64,000 nucleotides of DNA from Antedon bifida (Eukaryota; Echinodermata; Crinoidea; Comatulida; Antedonidae). The stretch spans positions 18,481,001-18,545,000 of the forward strand of contig OY727095.1 in NCBI GenBank assembly GCA_963402885.1, read 5' to 3'. Shown here piece by piece: positions 1 through 12,366 of this stretch; position 1 is the stretch's first letter; each line of letters begins with the position of its first letter. The notes under the pieces are model-generated. The model searched no databases. It was given only the letters and a program-made list of their open reading frames with translations, and was not told the origin of the DNA. A program made the position numbers and the translations under genes.

Positions 1-1
1 C

Positions 2-775
2 TTTGGTGAAGTTTTAGCTGATGTCATTAAATTACAAGTCAAGCAAACCGACCCCAAGTTATTCGCTGACATGCCTAACTGCAACATTACAAGTGTTGAC
101 TCGCCAATACGCGCATTATGAAAAATTCATAATAACGGAAGCTCTAAGGGAAAACACCTCATCTGCTCGTGTTCATAACATAGAGGCGGAGTAGATGATG
201 GGAATGTTTTCAGCCAGACAATCTATGAAGCTAAATGCTACACTAGATTATCTTGCCTGTGGCATTATGGCTACCTGTAGAAAAAAACAAAAACAACCAC
301 GTTTTTGCAAACATTGAATCAGCCACTAAAAATCAAATTGATGAAAACTGCTATTAAATTCGGAAGAGAGAAGAGAGAGGAGAGAAAGAAAACAGTGGTG
401 GAAGTCGGAAAAGAAATATATAGAAGGATTAAAGACGAGAAGCAGAAAAAGAGTGATGTTGAAAGAAGAAAGTTGGAAAGAAACTTAAAATCAAAAGGAC
501 TAACAGAAATGTTAAAGGAAAATCCAGATTGGAAAGCACAGAAAGATGAAATTAATATCATCTTGTCGGGAGAACTAAAAGGACTTATAAGTCATGCATG
601 GTATGATGAGACAACGAAAGTAGACATTGTCTATTCTGGTAGAATAAAAAAATTCTCAAAAGGGATGTACCGTATTGAGTATTGGGGTGAGGAAGAAAGT
701 TATGATGACGATGCCGAAAGTTACAATATTTCTATGTTTTCATTGGCAATCGATTTAACACATGGCAATAAGTAG
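2..775 (+). pseudogene. Degenerate protein-coding remnant, function unrecognised
   Basis: Coding-like sequence runs from the window edge in several frames broken by stops and frameshifts. One frame is open to about position 120, a second carries a KLNATLDYLACGIMATCR stretch near 225-285 after an in-frame TAG, and a third is open at 305-775 (156 codons). The last part begins with a long Lys/Glu/Arg-rich segment likely to be helical or coiled coil, and ends with an aromatic-rich acidic stretch (YRIEYWGEEE) that could be a small beta domain. The successive frames read as one ancestral protein, so this is most simply a decayed gene or transposon-encoded ORF whose 5' part lies outside the window. 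I do not recognise the family. Confidence 0.45.
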
Positions 776-789
776 TACTGTATATAATT

Positions 790-1200
790 ATGTTTCCGGT
801 CTCTTCTGGGAGGGGGATAAAGTTTTAAATCATTTATTTCTAATTCATCTTGATGTATAGTGTAGATACATGATCTTGCCATTCAACCTGTGTGAAAAAA
901 AATTCATATGATTTTTATGTGTTCAAATATGCTATGTTTATGGTTCAAATATCTATTTTGGGGGGGGGGGGAGGGGGATAAAGTTTAAATATCATTTATT
1001 TCTAATTCATCTTAATGTACAGTGTAGATACACGATCTTGCCATTCAACCTGTGTGAAAAACAAATTTTAAATGATTTTATGTGTTAAAATATGTTATGT
1101 TTATGGTTCCAGTATCTCTATTATTGGGGAGGGGGGGGGGGGGGGGGTAAAGTTTAAATACATTTTCTTTCTAAATCATCTTGATATACAGATGAATGTA
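790..1200. repeat. Degenerate ~165 bp tandem repeat with G-runs
   Basis: About two and a half copies of a unit holding a G-run, then GGGGGATAAAGTTT, an AT-rich stretch and CGATCTTGCCATTCAACC (near 808, 970 and 1135). Two junctions hold poly-G tracts: about 10 G at 961 and a longer, once-interrupted run at 1126-1147. No coding potential. Confidence 0.65.
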
Positions 1201-2003
1201 TTGTCTTTGATGTTATCAGTTTGATATTCAACAGGGGGAAAAAAGAATTGAAAAAGAATTACAAACAAAAAAGTTATGACTAATTATATTTTCAGAAGTA
1301 AAAAAAAGGTCACAAAATTTGATATATTTTGTATACACAATTTATCACCGAATTTGATTATTAAAATAAATCGTATAAAACAAAATAGTTGACTGATTTT
1401 GTTCATTTAAACTTTTGTTGAATTCCATTTTTTAAATAGAATTATAAAAAAATATGATTGATAGGGCCTAATATTATAGGCCTATGTTATGGCAATATAA
1501 AATTGCTTGAATATGAATTTTTTTGTCACGTACGTACCTAAATTCGATTTGTTTTTATTATACATTTTTTTTATAATTGCTATCACAGAAACTTTCGTCA
1601 AAAAATCTAAAGAGTTGTTGACTTGTCTGCTAGCGTTTGCGAATGTGCGACTGTGTAAGAGGCGACTTTAAAGTGCAACAGACCGGGCGCGCCTGGTTTG
1701 ACTAGCGAGACTCAGTCTGCTCGGCCTCTTTTTTGAACCTAGCCTAGCATACCAAAGCTTTAACTAGGACAGAACATTGTACAAACATGATGGTAAAACA
1801 TTAGCTTTTAGGTGGTGCTACTACCCTAGTCAGACCACATTCAATAACAAATATCACTTACAATCTCAGTCCAGATGTCCTTTTAGGGCGTTTTCTTTAT
1901 CAGTTGTGTGGCAAACACACATCAAGCTATCAAACGAAATTGAAAAGAACGCAAGCAAAGAACTTATAACACAAGAATCTCCTGTTCGTACGTCCGATGC
2001 CGG
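1201..2003. other. AT-rich spacer without recognisable gene
   Basis: AT-rich to about 1600, then a short GC-richer part around 1620-1740. The 82-codon ORF at 1777-2025 shows no recognisable domain and runs into the neighbouring MITE. Nothing convincing is seen. Confidence 0.4.
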
Positions 2004-2530
2004 TTCAGGGACGATTCGGCCCTGAGACGATTCGGCCCGGGACTATTCGGCCCACTTTTGGTGAGACGATTCGGCCCACGTCTCACCAAAAGTCATATTC
2101 ATTTTTTTTTCCAGTTTTTAAAGGTGTTAACAATCCGTATTTATTGATATTGACAATCTTGATATAATATATATAATAAATTACTAAAAAAACATAATTT
2201 TATATTCAATTTATTACTTCGAAAACTTTGTTTATTTCGTGCATTCGCCAAGCGGCCAACAGAGGGCGTAACTTGTTTACATCGTTCGCGTGACTAAAAA
2301 ATGATCATTTTCGACAATGTTTTCAAAATGTTTGCTTTATTGCATCTTTATCCCTAGTAGTACTACCCCATAGTCTCTCTGAAAATAAAGTTTGGGGAAA
2401 AAAGCTTATTTTATGCTTATAAATGCATATCAAAGCCGATAAATTTAAGTGTGCCGAATCATCCCGGGCCGAATCATCCCAGGGCCGAATCGTCCCGGGG
2501 CGAATCGTCTCAGGGCCGAATCGTCCCGTT
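2004..2530. mobile_element. MITE with GGGACGATTCGGCCC termini
   Basis: Both ends are built from repeats of GGGACGATTCGGCCC and variants (GAGACGATTCGGCCC, GGGACTATTCGGCCC) in inverted orientation, around an AT-rich core. A second copy with the same core lies at 49,951-50,455. There is no ORF of note, so it is a non-autonomous inverted-repeat element. The superfamily is not assigned. Confidence 0.75.
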
Positions 2531-3584
2531 ACCTTCAAGACACGGTATCGGAAGTACAGGGTTAAAAGGTCAAAACTGGGCTACGCCATTTCACAGCAGC
2601 GCCATTTCACAGCAGCGCCCTCTCCAAACTAGGAAACTATATAGATCACTATAGAGGGCTCAGGTCTCTGTACATGAATATTACATTATTACAAAATATA
2701 GTAAAATTCAGTCTTTTAAAAACTAAAAATATACGATTTCTCTATGATGATAAAAAATAAACTAGTTAACCAAAGTAGTTTTGCATAATTTGTATTTATT
2801 TTTATTTCAAAACACTTAAATCAATCAAATATAGGCCTAATAAAGGTCATAATAACAATTAAAATATTAATTTAAAAAAACTTAAAGAAAATATTGGAAC
2901 GAAATATGTTATAAAATCCGCAAAATACATATTTGTATCCTTAGCATAAAAGAAAATTGTAAATTTAGATTATCATTCCTGTTTTTTTTTTAGAGCTTTT
3001 TTATGTCCTGTCAATTATCCTATCTCCTCCACAATACAAAGATTTTGACTTTCTAATTTGATGAGGGCGCACTAATCCATGGCTCACCAGAGCTCTGTGG
3101 CTCACAATGGCACCACCCATCATCATTATCCGTTACGCTATTCGTCTTGGGTAGACATTGCGTACGCTAATCGTTTCCATGACTCTCTTTCGGTGGTCTG
3201 ATGGTCTGTAACTCCACCCATTAGCTCTATTCTATCCTGCAATGCATTTCGAAAATTACATGCTTCCGGACGAAGAGATTCTTGTGTTAAGTTCTTTGAC
3301 GCAAGTTAAGCCAACGCTTTGTATGGAAAGCACGACGCGTGGTAAATTTATTCCAAATATGCCCTATTCTAGTATATGCTGCTTTTCGATCGATGCTAAT
3401 TAATTTAATCAAAGAAAAGGTTTTTGTAATTTTTACAATAAAAAAAAAATATTTAAAATCTGTTTTAGATTAGGTTTTTGGCATAATTTATTAAATTAAT
3501 TTCTAAAAATCTAGGCCTAACCAAAATATTTCTGGATTGCAAATTATCACCAAGGCTATACCATTATGAATGGGGTGTTGTATA
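2531..3584. other. Non-coding spacer
   Basis: Mostly AT-rich. It holds a 16 bp direct repeat, GCCATTTCACAGCAGC, at 2585-2616. No gene is supported. Confidence 0.4.
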
Positions 3585-4480
3585 ATAATAATAATAATAA
3601 TGTTCAATTTACTATAGCGCAAAATGCAGGACGCCTCTAAGCGCTGAACAATCAACAGAAAAAAGAAGAGCAAAAACTAAAGAAAATGCAAATTAAAAAG
3701 GTGGGATTTCAGGAGTTGTTTGAATGTGGTGAGTGATTCAGCATTCCTGATATAATTTGGAAAGGCGTTCCAGAGAACAGCAGCTGACCACGAAAAGGCA
3801 CGTTGTCCATAAAATTGTGTTGAAGGCCGTGTAGGTATAGGCCTGAGTAAAACCTCAGAATTCGTTTTGGCTTGTATGTAGAAATGATATCAGATAGAAA
3901 AGTTGGAGCCATGTTATGAAGTGATTTGAAAGTAATGAGAAGAATTTTAAACATTATTCTCTTCTCAACTGGCAACCAATGTAGATGTTCCAGTACTGGT
4001 GTTATGTTTTGACATGTTGGGATGCGAAGAACCAGACGGGCAGCAATGTTCTGAACACGCTGAACCTTAGAGCGATAGTTTTAGCTGGAAGCCCGCAAAG
4101 AAGAGAGTTGCAAGAGTCTAGCCTGGATGAAACAAATGCATGGACCGATATTTCTGTTGATTTAGGGTCTAAATACTTTCGAACATGTCCAATCTTGCGG
4201 ATGGAATTCATTGCAGATTTGCACACTTTGTCAACATGAGCAGACAAGTTGAAGACGGAATCTAAGGTAACTCCAGGGTTTCGAGCGGTAGGTGATGGGG
4301 TAATCAAAGAGTTACCGATTTTAACAGAGGGTATCCAGTCTGGAGGTCAAAAGCGAGAAGTGAAATGAATCAATTCAGTCTTGACATCGTTCAGTACAAG
4401 CATGTTGTGTACACCATGATTTGATTTCGGCGATGCAAGTTTCAAGCTTTTTCACAGCTCCTTCACGATTTTGGATTGAA
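3585..4480 (-). mobile_element. Decayed CR1/L2-type LINE, 3' end
   Basis: On the minus strand two blocks (4307-4002, then 3975-3709) resemble the region after the reverse-transcriptase fingers/palm in CR1/L2-like LINEs: a VTLDS..FNLSAHVDKVCKSA block, then VHAFVSSRLDSCNSLL, then LPVEKRIMFKILL and FLSDIISTYKP. Frames are broken between them. The 3' end at 3585-3602 is an (ATT)n tail following a gcgctatag-type sequence, as usual for such LINEs. It is 5'-truncated and inactive. Confidence 0.7.
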
Positions 4481-4725
4481 GAACTCTTAATTGTCAAATA
4501 GAAATACTAATGTCACTTTATATTGGTAAAGAAGTCATAAATTACATAGATCCCAAAATTGATCAATAACTAAAAATAAAAACCCTTCTCTCGAATAAAA
4601 TATGTGAGTTTGGGTAGGGAAATACGTTCAGCATTACAAGGGTATTCGTTTTTTCCGGCGGTGCGGTGAGCTATATATCCAATACCAAATTGGCGAGTAA
4701 ATATATGTTTTACCTTGCCTAGAAT

Positions 4726-6336
4726 AGAAGAGCTATAGAAGCGCTAGGGGGTGCTAAATATTTTTCTTCCTTAGATTTAGCACATGGTTATCATCAAGTA
4801 GTGATGGATGAGGATAGTATTCCTAAAACAGCTTTCAGGGTGCCGTTCGGTCTTTTTGAATTTACACGAATGCCCTTTGGACTTGTTAACGCCCCATATA
4901 CTTTTCAGCGTGTTATGGAAAGCTGTTTAGGTGACTGCAATTTAACTGAACTTTTAATATACCTTGATGATATTTTAGTCTTTAGTTCTACATTTGAAGA
5001 ACACCTCCAACGTTTAGATAACGTCTTTACTAAACTTAAAACATTTGGCCTTAAGATCAAAGTGCTCCTTCTTGAAGGAAGAAGTGAATTACCTGGGACA
5101 TGTTGTAAGTAAGCATGGAGTTGCCGTCGATTCCGATAAGATTCAAAGGGTTAGGGACTGGCCTATACCAGCCAGTGCAGAACAGCTCAGGTCATTTTTT
5201 GGTTTAGCTGGATATTATAGGCGATTTGTTCCAAAATTTTCACAAATAGCGGCACCACTTCATTCAATCCTCCCTCCTACTAGGCATAAAAACAAACCAA
5301 AAACCGTCCAAAAGAAATTTCATTGGAATGCTGAAGCCGATTTTGCATTTAAAACACTGAAAGTAGCTTTAACCAATGCCCCTGTTTTAGCGTTTCCTGA
5401 TTTTGCACGCCCTTTTATTTTAGAAGTAGATGCCTCAGTAAAAGGGTTAGGGGCTTGTCTAGCTCAGGCAGATTCTGAGGGCCGGGTACATCCTATTGCC
5501 TTTGCTAGCAGAGGACTTAGGGGAGCGGAGACAAACTATCCGGACTACAGTTTATTTAAAATCGAACTATTAGCACTAAAATGGGCGGTGGTAGACAAAT
5601 CAGGCACCCAATTTACCGTACTAACCGACAATAACCCTTTAGCTCATATTCAAAATGCAAAACTTGGAGCCTGCGAAATGCGTTGGGTTGCCCAATTAGC
5701 AGCTTTTAATTTTGACATTAAATTCCGTTCAAGTATGTTTGCGCCGACGCCTTAAGTAGATATCCCCAAACCAACCCTGTTATAGAGGATAATTTACGTC
5801 AGAAACTAGGTTCTACTGCTATTCCTTTACAGGTGCGGTCAATTAGCTTAGTTAATAAATCTCATGAGGTGCAAATAATATTCTAATATGGCAGTTATGG
5901 AATCGGAGATGGACACTGGGAGGGAGAAAAGATTCCGGTTTCAGATATTAAAAATCTTAGGCCATGGTTAGACCAATGGCATAGAATTGTTGAACGAGAT
6001 AATGTGCTTCATAGAAAAGTAATAGATCCGATTTTGGGAGAAACTTTTCAAATTCTTCTCCCAAAATCTTTACGACTTCGAATACTTAGTGGTTGTCATG
6101 ATGGGTGGGGTCACAAAGGTGTCACTGGAACATGTTCTCTCTTGCGACGAAGGGTATTTTGGTCAAAAATGGCTAGAGATGTGCGAAGTCATATCAATAA
6201 ATGTAGCGCATGTATGTTAGCAAAATCTACAACACCTAAAGCTAGAAACCCAATGCGTCATCTTATTGCATTTAGACCACTAGAGGTACTCGCAATTGAT
6301 TTCCTTAAGTTAGATAGGGGCAAGGGTGGATATGAG
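4726..6336 (+). pseudogene. Ty3/gypsy pol fragment (RT, RNase H, integrase zinc-binding part)
   Basis: The order is reverse transcriptase (TRMPFGLVNAPYTFQR and the catalytic YLDD at about 4960), RNase H (FILEVDAS, a shifted Glu motif, LTDNNPL), a linker, and an integrase H2C2 zinc-binding region (HDGWGHKGV, then CSAC near 6210) followed by the start of the catalytic core. It is inactive: one frameshift near 5050, a short deletion inside RNase H near 5597, another frameshift near 5750, and a deletion around 5877 relative to the copy at 34.1 kb. The gag, protease and first RT half are missing, and the integrase core is cut off at an LTR at 6337. Confidence 0.9.
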
Positions 6337-7726
6337 TGTAACAGGGTAACAGGTATGCTTATTCCCTTGAATGATTTATCTGCTGAATCTGACTTGAACC
6401 TGAGAAACCTTGTGGGACCCATTAAAGTAAAAGCTGGAATGATAAGTGACCATGCTATAAATAGATGAGTCACCTCATCCAAGTGGCGGGAAAATGGTCA
6501 TGAATATTTAGCTGTATAATGTTTCAGTATGGGTCAGTTCATAAATGGACAAGGGATTTTGTCAATTGATTTGTATTTTTAATAATTTCTTTTTTTTGTA
6601 TAATCTAACTTTAAATTGATAATTACATGTGTATGACTCGAGTTACAGTAATCGGTCTGTAAACTACAAAATAATGTTATGGTAAATATATATACCATCG
6701 GTTAAAAATTGTCATTGTACCCAACTGGCATCCCATGTGGGTTGTTTAGATGTTTGATTGTTTAAATTGTATTAATTTTGCTTGACACTTAACTTTTTTT
6801 TTATACATGTCTGAGAGAAGACAATTTTACTTAATTTTAAATTTTAATCACAGTAGTTTGTTTATTTTGTTACCTTTACTGTATACTGTATCTTTTTGTA
6901 TAATGTTTTTTTTAACTTACTTGTTTGCCATGTGTATGGCTTTTGTTATGTTGGTACGTCACCTTGTGATGGGTGGGATTGAACCTTCGAGTAGTAATCG
7001 CAGGATTTCGAGAAACTTCTGAAGTGTAAACGGGCACTTCTGTACACCGACTATTGTGGGTATGGCCACCCTTCAATAGTAATCCATTTGGATAAATTAT
7101 TATTGGTTGTTTCTAATAATTCTGCATAACTTCTCTCATTGGTTCAATCAGGTACAGGTATGCTGTTATGATACAACAGTTTCGTTTTTTTATAAATGCC
7201 ATTTAGTTAAGTTTTTTATGTAATTTTCTATGATGTCATTTTCATTGTATGAATCGTGACTAAATGCACCGAGGTATTTAGGTTTAGGTTAATGCATTTG
7301 TATATCACTGTGATTTAGCAGATAAATGGGGGGTGAGTGTAACAGGGTAACAGGTATGCTTATACCCAAATACTTGAATGATCTGCTGAATCTGACTTGA
7401 ACCTGAGAAACCTTGTGGGACCCATTAAAGTAAAAGCTGGAATGATAAGTGACCATGCTATAAATAGATGAGTCACCTCATCCAAGTGGCGGGAAAATGG
7501 TCATGAATATTTAGCTGTATAATGTTTCAGTATGGGTCAGTTCATAAATGGACAAGGGATTTTGTCAATTGATTTGCATTTTTAATAATTTCTTTTTTTT
7601 GTATAATCTAACTTTAAATTGATAATTACATGTGTATGACTCGAGTTACAGTAATCGGTCTGTAAACTACAAAATAATGTTATGGTAAATATATATACCA
7701 TCGGTTAAAAATTGTCATATTACCCA
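6337..7726 (+). mobile_element. LTR pair (~388 bp each) around a short internal region
   Basis: Two nearly identical ~388 bp direct repeats (6337-6723 and 7338-7726), each running from TGTAACAGGG to TACCCA, enclose about 610 bp. The second repeat is preceded by a purine tract (ATAAATGGGGGG at 7322-7333), as expected for a polypurine tract before a 3' LTR. The first is followed after 2 bp by TGGCATCCC, a possible primer-binding site. The internal part has only a 71-codon hydrophobic ORF (6807-7022). The copy at 34.7 kb has a single repeat at the same place. Tandem duplication of 1 kb is the alternative. Confidence 0.6.
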
Positions 7727-8039
7727 ACTGGAAATGGATGACACTTACTAGTGCCTAGCCCAAAGTAAAGGTTTTCATCTCCTTCACTGGTTACTAGGTA
7801 AGCATCTATATTTTATCTCTCTTAATTTTGGAATTGTTTTACTATAGTTAATATAGTTGATTAGTTATTTGATTGTTATACTAGACACAACGCAATAGTA
7901 GCCTATACTATCATTAATGATAGGATCGACCGATCGATCACTGATATGTTCTTACTTGAATCTTCGGGCTCATGATTAAGGCAGATGCCTTTTAAACGCC
8001 CTCCATTTCTTCTGTATTTACTAGAATTGGTAGCAAAAT

Positions 8040-8870
8040 TTATCTCCCATTGCTCTGTCTTTGTTTAGTTGATCCTTGAATGCATTTATGTTTTCTGCTT
8101 GTACTGTAGTGTGGTATAGATTGTTCCAAGCCCTTGATAATTTTAAACACTTGTATAATGTCCGCTCTCCTTCTTCTGTAATTCAGTGTAGGTAATCCAA
8201 GCTCTTTTAATCTCTGATCGTAAGATTTATCTCGTAACTTTTTGACAATTTTAGTGGCCCTACGCTGCACTCTTTCAAGCTTATCCAAATCACCTTTTAG
8301 GATAGGGTATCATATACAGCTTGCGTGTTCCAGATGAGGTCGAATTATACTTTTATAAAGGGGCAGGAACATATCATTATCCATGTAAGCAAAAGATCGC
8401 CTTACCAGTCTAATGAGTCTATTTGCTTTATTTACAGCTTCATTCGTTTGTAGTGAAAATTTTAAAGACTGATCAAAAGTGACTCCAAGGTCCTTTTCAG
8501 TATAGGCATTTGGCAGATCCTCGTCACCTTCCTCTGTTGGCATAGTGAATTGCATTTGTGGATTTGAATTTCCATAATGTATTACTTTACATTTATTGAT
8601 GTTGAAATTCAGCTGCCATCTTTTAGACCAATCGGATAATGCCTTGAGATCATTTTGAACAGTATCATTTCTGTTTTCATGCACTACATTAAACACCTTA
8701 GTGTCATCTGCAAACATCCATACTTTAGATTTAACTGCATCAGGTAGGTCGTTTATGTAAATTATAAATAATAAAGGGCCTAATACGCTGCCTTGAGGGA
8801 CTCCACTTTTAACCGTAGACCATTCAGAAAATGCTGCGGCCACTCTAACTCTTTGTCTCCTCCCTGTCAA
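8040..8870 (-). pseudogene. CR1/jockey-like LINE reverse transcriptase, C-terminal half (copy 1)
   Basis: Minus-strand coding similar to non-LTR reverse transcriptases: VKSGVPQGSVLGPLLFIIY, the catalytic FADD box and W-rich thumb (8870-8310), then the DKLERVQRRATK region (8288-8040). The two parts are separated by one in-frame TGA at a position usually Trp. Compared with the copy at 35.4-36.4 kb, this one has lost about 156 bp near 8127 between short TCCA matches, which destroys the C-terminus. No endonuclease or 5' half is present. An oligo-T tract and CAG lie just upstream of the coding start. Confidence 0.88.
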
Positions 8871-9545
8871 AAAAAAAAAAAAGTTTATTTTAAAATTAAT
8901 TGCATTTCTTTACTTGTTTTCTTTTGGTTAATATTTTAATTGTACCTGTATTATCTTTTATGTAATATATTGGTGTGTGAGGTTTCTGACTTGTAATGAA
9001 GACTCTTACTCGCTTGACTGTCGTAACACATATATTGTTTATTCAATATAATACTTGATACAATAATACTTCAGTACAATATACAACTATAAGTATAAAG
9101 ATAAGGAACAGGATTAGGTGATGCTACTTCATCTGTGAGGGTAACGATTGGTCCTAAGTTGGTCCAGGGGTGTTTAAGTAGAAGTGATTAACGGTATAAT
9201 AAGGTATTTCAATGATGGATAACACTGTCAAATCTGTACTTAAATAGTGTCAATCTCTCCTGGTTTAACGATGGGATAGGTCAGAGGGGGGTCAAATAAA
9301 CTGTTTACTTTTGAGATTTAATTATGAGCTAAATGGACTAAATGTACTTTTGAAACATCTGGACAATTTCTCCTCTGGACTTTCTGGGTCAAGTTTGTGA
9401 ACTTATTTGAATTCTGATACAAAGGTTGATTTCTCAATTATAAAAGTATATCATTATGTTACATCCCTCTGTTTCCCTTTTTTTTTCTTCTAATCTATTT
9501 AAAATATAAAAATGGTTATAATAGTGGCATGCAAAATTAAAGTTA
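8871..9545. repeat. Non-coding part of the duplicated segment (copy 1)
   Basis: This continues the duplication: it matches 36,362-37,193 closely, apart from about 165 bp missing here at 9126 that is present at 36,616-36,780. No ORF of note. It may include LTR sequence of the minus-strand gypsy fragment beyond 10.3 kb, but I could not define LTR ends. Confidence 0.6.
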
Positions 9546-10329
9546 TATAAAAGAAAAAAAAACATGATTATACATATAAGCAAAAATTGAGTTAGCCAAA
9601 ACCATTGACTCTGAAGTGTAACCTTATCACTTTCACTCTCTCTCTTCTCTCTCTTAAAAAATTAAAAATGAAGTTGGTATAAAAATTCGCGCAAATCAAA
9701 CAAAAATCGGTTAAAATAAAAATACAAAACTTAAAGAATAATATATTACATTGAACATACATGAAATCGTGCGACAACTTATCGCATTCTATTGGCCTTC
9801 GAACATAAATCAATTAAATTAAAACATAAAACTTAAGAAACTGTGGCTGATTAGCCTAAAATCAATAATTTACTCAAAATATCAAACTTAATCACTTCAA
9901 ACTTTAAAAGAAACAAATGTGTGTGTCCCGTTGACACAAACTTATCCACAATATATCGTTATCATCACAACTTTATCGATTTAAGCATTTATATTCACAG
10001 GTAATTATGATTTCAATCGGTCGACAAATTCGACTTTTGTACTCAATGTAAAAAATACAATTAAAAGTACTAAGAAAATCTCCTGTTCTTATATCAATTA
10101 ATTAATTAATGCTTGAGATTAACGACTCAAAGGTTAAACAAAATATTTGTTACGAAATGCTTGTCGTTCTTTTCAATATCTCAATATCGATCATCAAAAT
10201 TAATCATTATCAAACTCGTTACAAAATCAATACTTAATCATAAATTCAATTCTCCTTTAACTGAAATCACATCGTTACTAAACAAATCAAATCAAATACG
10301 TAGACTATGCTATCATTAATTTAGCAAAT
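9546..10329. other. AT-rich retroelement-derived spacer
   Basis: Only 10,226-10,329 has a counterpart in the second copy (from 37,588). The remainder is absent there, replaced by a different 394 bp stretch. No gene is supported. Confidence 0.4.
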
Positions 10330-10600
10330 GTCGTAGTTAAAAAAATTCTTGCAAAAAATTAAATCAGTAACTTGTTGCATTATACAAACGTTTTATGAAT
10401 CGTTTTGGCGATCCACTTATCGGTATCTGTTTATCATTAATAATCTCTTTAATCAATTTATCTGTATCGTTATATCTGTCAATATTCCACCAAAATTTGC
10501 GAACATTGGATTCGTGTTTTGTTTTATCGATGTTGCGTTTGGCTGAAGTCTGTTTAGAATACGAAACTAAAACTTGGAAATGTCCTGCTTTAGGCATGCG
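10330..10600 (-). pseudogene. Gypsy-like pol C-terminal fragment (copy 1)
   Basis: A minus-strand ORF (10,597-10,364) is nearly identical to the segment after the integrase C-terminal region at 37.7-37.9 kb, where it follows an integrase-like RLKP block. Here the upstream integrase part is gone and lectin gene 1 begins less than 200 bp away. It is a truncated retroelement. Confidence 0.6.
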
Positions 10601-10778
10601 TAAACTTCCTCAAACGGCACTATAACTGTCCGTACTACATGGGTTAGTGTTAGGGACTTAAGTGTACAATTCAACAGCATTCCTTTTTAACAGTTCTCTA
10701 AACAATGATATAAACTAATTTCAAACTTTTGAGTTACAGAATTTAAGTAAGTTACATACATTACAATTATTATTTAAA

Positions 10779-12023
10779 TTATTTTCTACCTTTCTCACAA
10801 ATAAAGCCGTAAGATCCGTATAAACAATTACGATCCACCCACAATGCTTGATCTTTATCCAGCCTGCCGCAATCTGCGTTGCTTCGATATGGTTCACTCA
10901 CCCGCCCATCCCCGTTATTTGGTTCAACTGGGTGCCACACTGTGAAAAAATGTATGTCTCAACACAAGTGATAAAAATAGAAAAAATGTAGATACAAATT
11001 TATTGTTAAACGTCTATAATAAACAATATAGGCCTAACATTGATCCTAAACATTGATTAATAGTAACCGTGATTGGTCGAAATGGCATCACACTGTTTTA
11101 AAGATCGTAAACGTTATAAATTCTCGAGGACTCTTATATAATTTTCGTATACAATCCAGTGAAATTTCGAGGATGACCACGTAATTTTGTGTAGCAACTC
11201 TTGGGAATGATATTTTTCGCTAAGCTTCGCTTCGAGAAATATATCATTCCCTCGGGGATATCAGATGTTAATATTTCAGCTCTAAACCAGGCAATATTAT
11301 ATCGCTGTATAATATACCTACGTACTAGTAAAATCATTATCATCTGCTCCAGATACCCACTTCCAAACACCCTCAACGTCTATGTCGTTAAATCCGATCC
11401 ACAGATTGCAGCTATCGCTACCGCTACACATTTCAAGTATAAACGTCTGTTTTGCTTCTGTATTCACAGTCGCTAAACTTCCTTGATAGCCTTTACATAC
11501 TTCAAGAGAATCAAACCAGTTGAGAGGGTTCTCAAATAATCTGTAGCATTTGCGACCAAAAGGTTTCCACAAATCTGGACAAACAGCACCTATGATATGA
11601 TGAAATAAGTTCATTTGTTGTTTTTTGTATTTAATAAAATATTGGTTGCTTGAAATAAACGTTCGTAGACCTTATCTAGATTTTGTTTCTATAATTCCAC
11701 TTGTTCATGTTCCGGTTCAGTTACACCAAATAACTTACGAGATTTAGAGAACCTTATTCGAATAATTGTAATTGTACATAATCGATGTAATTAATATAAA
11801 AGAAAATCGGTTTCGAGAAAGAAAAACTTAGTTCTATACCTTAATAACTATAGGGTGTGCCTATAAGAGAACTACATGGCTTAGACATTCAACACCAAAT
11901 ACAGCTACTGTATCGTAATTGCATTTCTTTATACTTAACGTACTTACCGTTTGTGCTGCTCGATACGAGAGAAGTAACAAGCATAAAAATAATCAAAAAC
12001 GTAAACGTTATTTTGATCTTCAT
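10779..12023 (-). CDS. Secreted C-type lectin, gene 1
   Basis: Three coding exons: 12,023-11,948, 11,589-11,326 and 10,939-10,779, giving 166 residues. All junctions are phase 1. Exon 1 encodes a signal peptide (MKIKITFTFLIIFMLVTSLV, residues 1-20) and little else. Exon 2 carries the first part of the C-type lectin domain (CPDLWKPFGRKCY, LWIGFND, W.W). Exon 3 holds the sugar-site motif EPN, a WVD tripeptide and the final FICEK. EPN usually means mannose-type, calcium-dependent binding, so the likely role is extracellular glycan recognition. The start is the ATG before the signal peptide; a 5' UTR acceptor (TTTTGTTTTCAG) ends at 12,068. The exon 2 donor (GTACGT) is weak but is the only one that keeps frame. 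Unlike lectins 2 and 3, its second intron is only about 390 bp. Confidence 0.85.
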
Positions 12024-12366
12024 TTCGATAGATGATTCGGGAACAGTTTCACCAAAGTATACCTCTGAAAACAAAATGTGAATAAATAAATTCGGTTACA
12101 AAGCGTATTTTTAATGGATATTTTATTACGCTGCAATTTGTATAATTCATATATTTTTAAATAATCGTAAAAATTGTATTATCTTGTTGAGTCGGGTCGA
12201 GACAAAAGTTACCAACATTGAATAAATTAAAACACATTTTGTAAACCCATAACTGGGTAATATACGTGACTCGAATATAAATTAGAACAAAAAGTAATTT
12301 ATCAATATTTAGTAGAATATTTTAATTCAAGTGTACTTAGGCCCATACAACTTTTTTATTAGACAT

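Noticed and set aside
2323..2654. Overlapping ORFs rich in Arg/Ser/Pro on both strands
   Set aside because: They are translations of the GACGATTCGGCCC terminal words of the MITE.
3985..4239. Plus-strand 84-codon ORF
   Set aside because: Antisense shadow of the decayed LINE.
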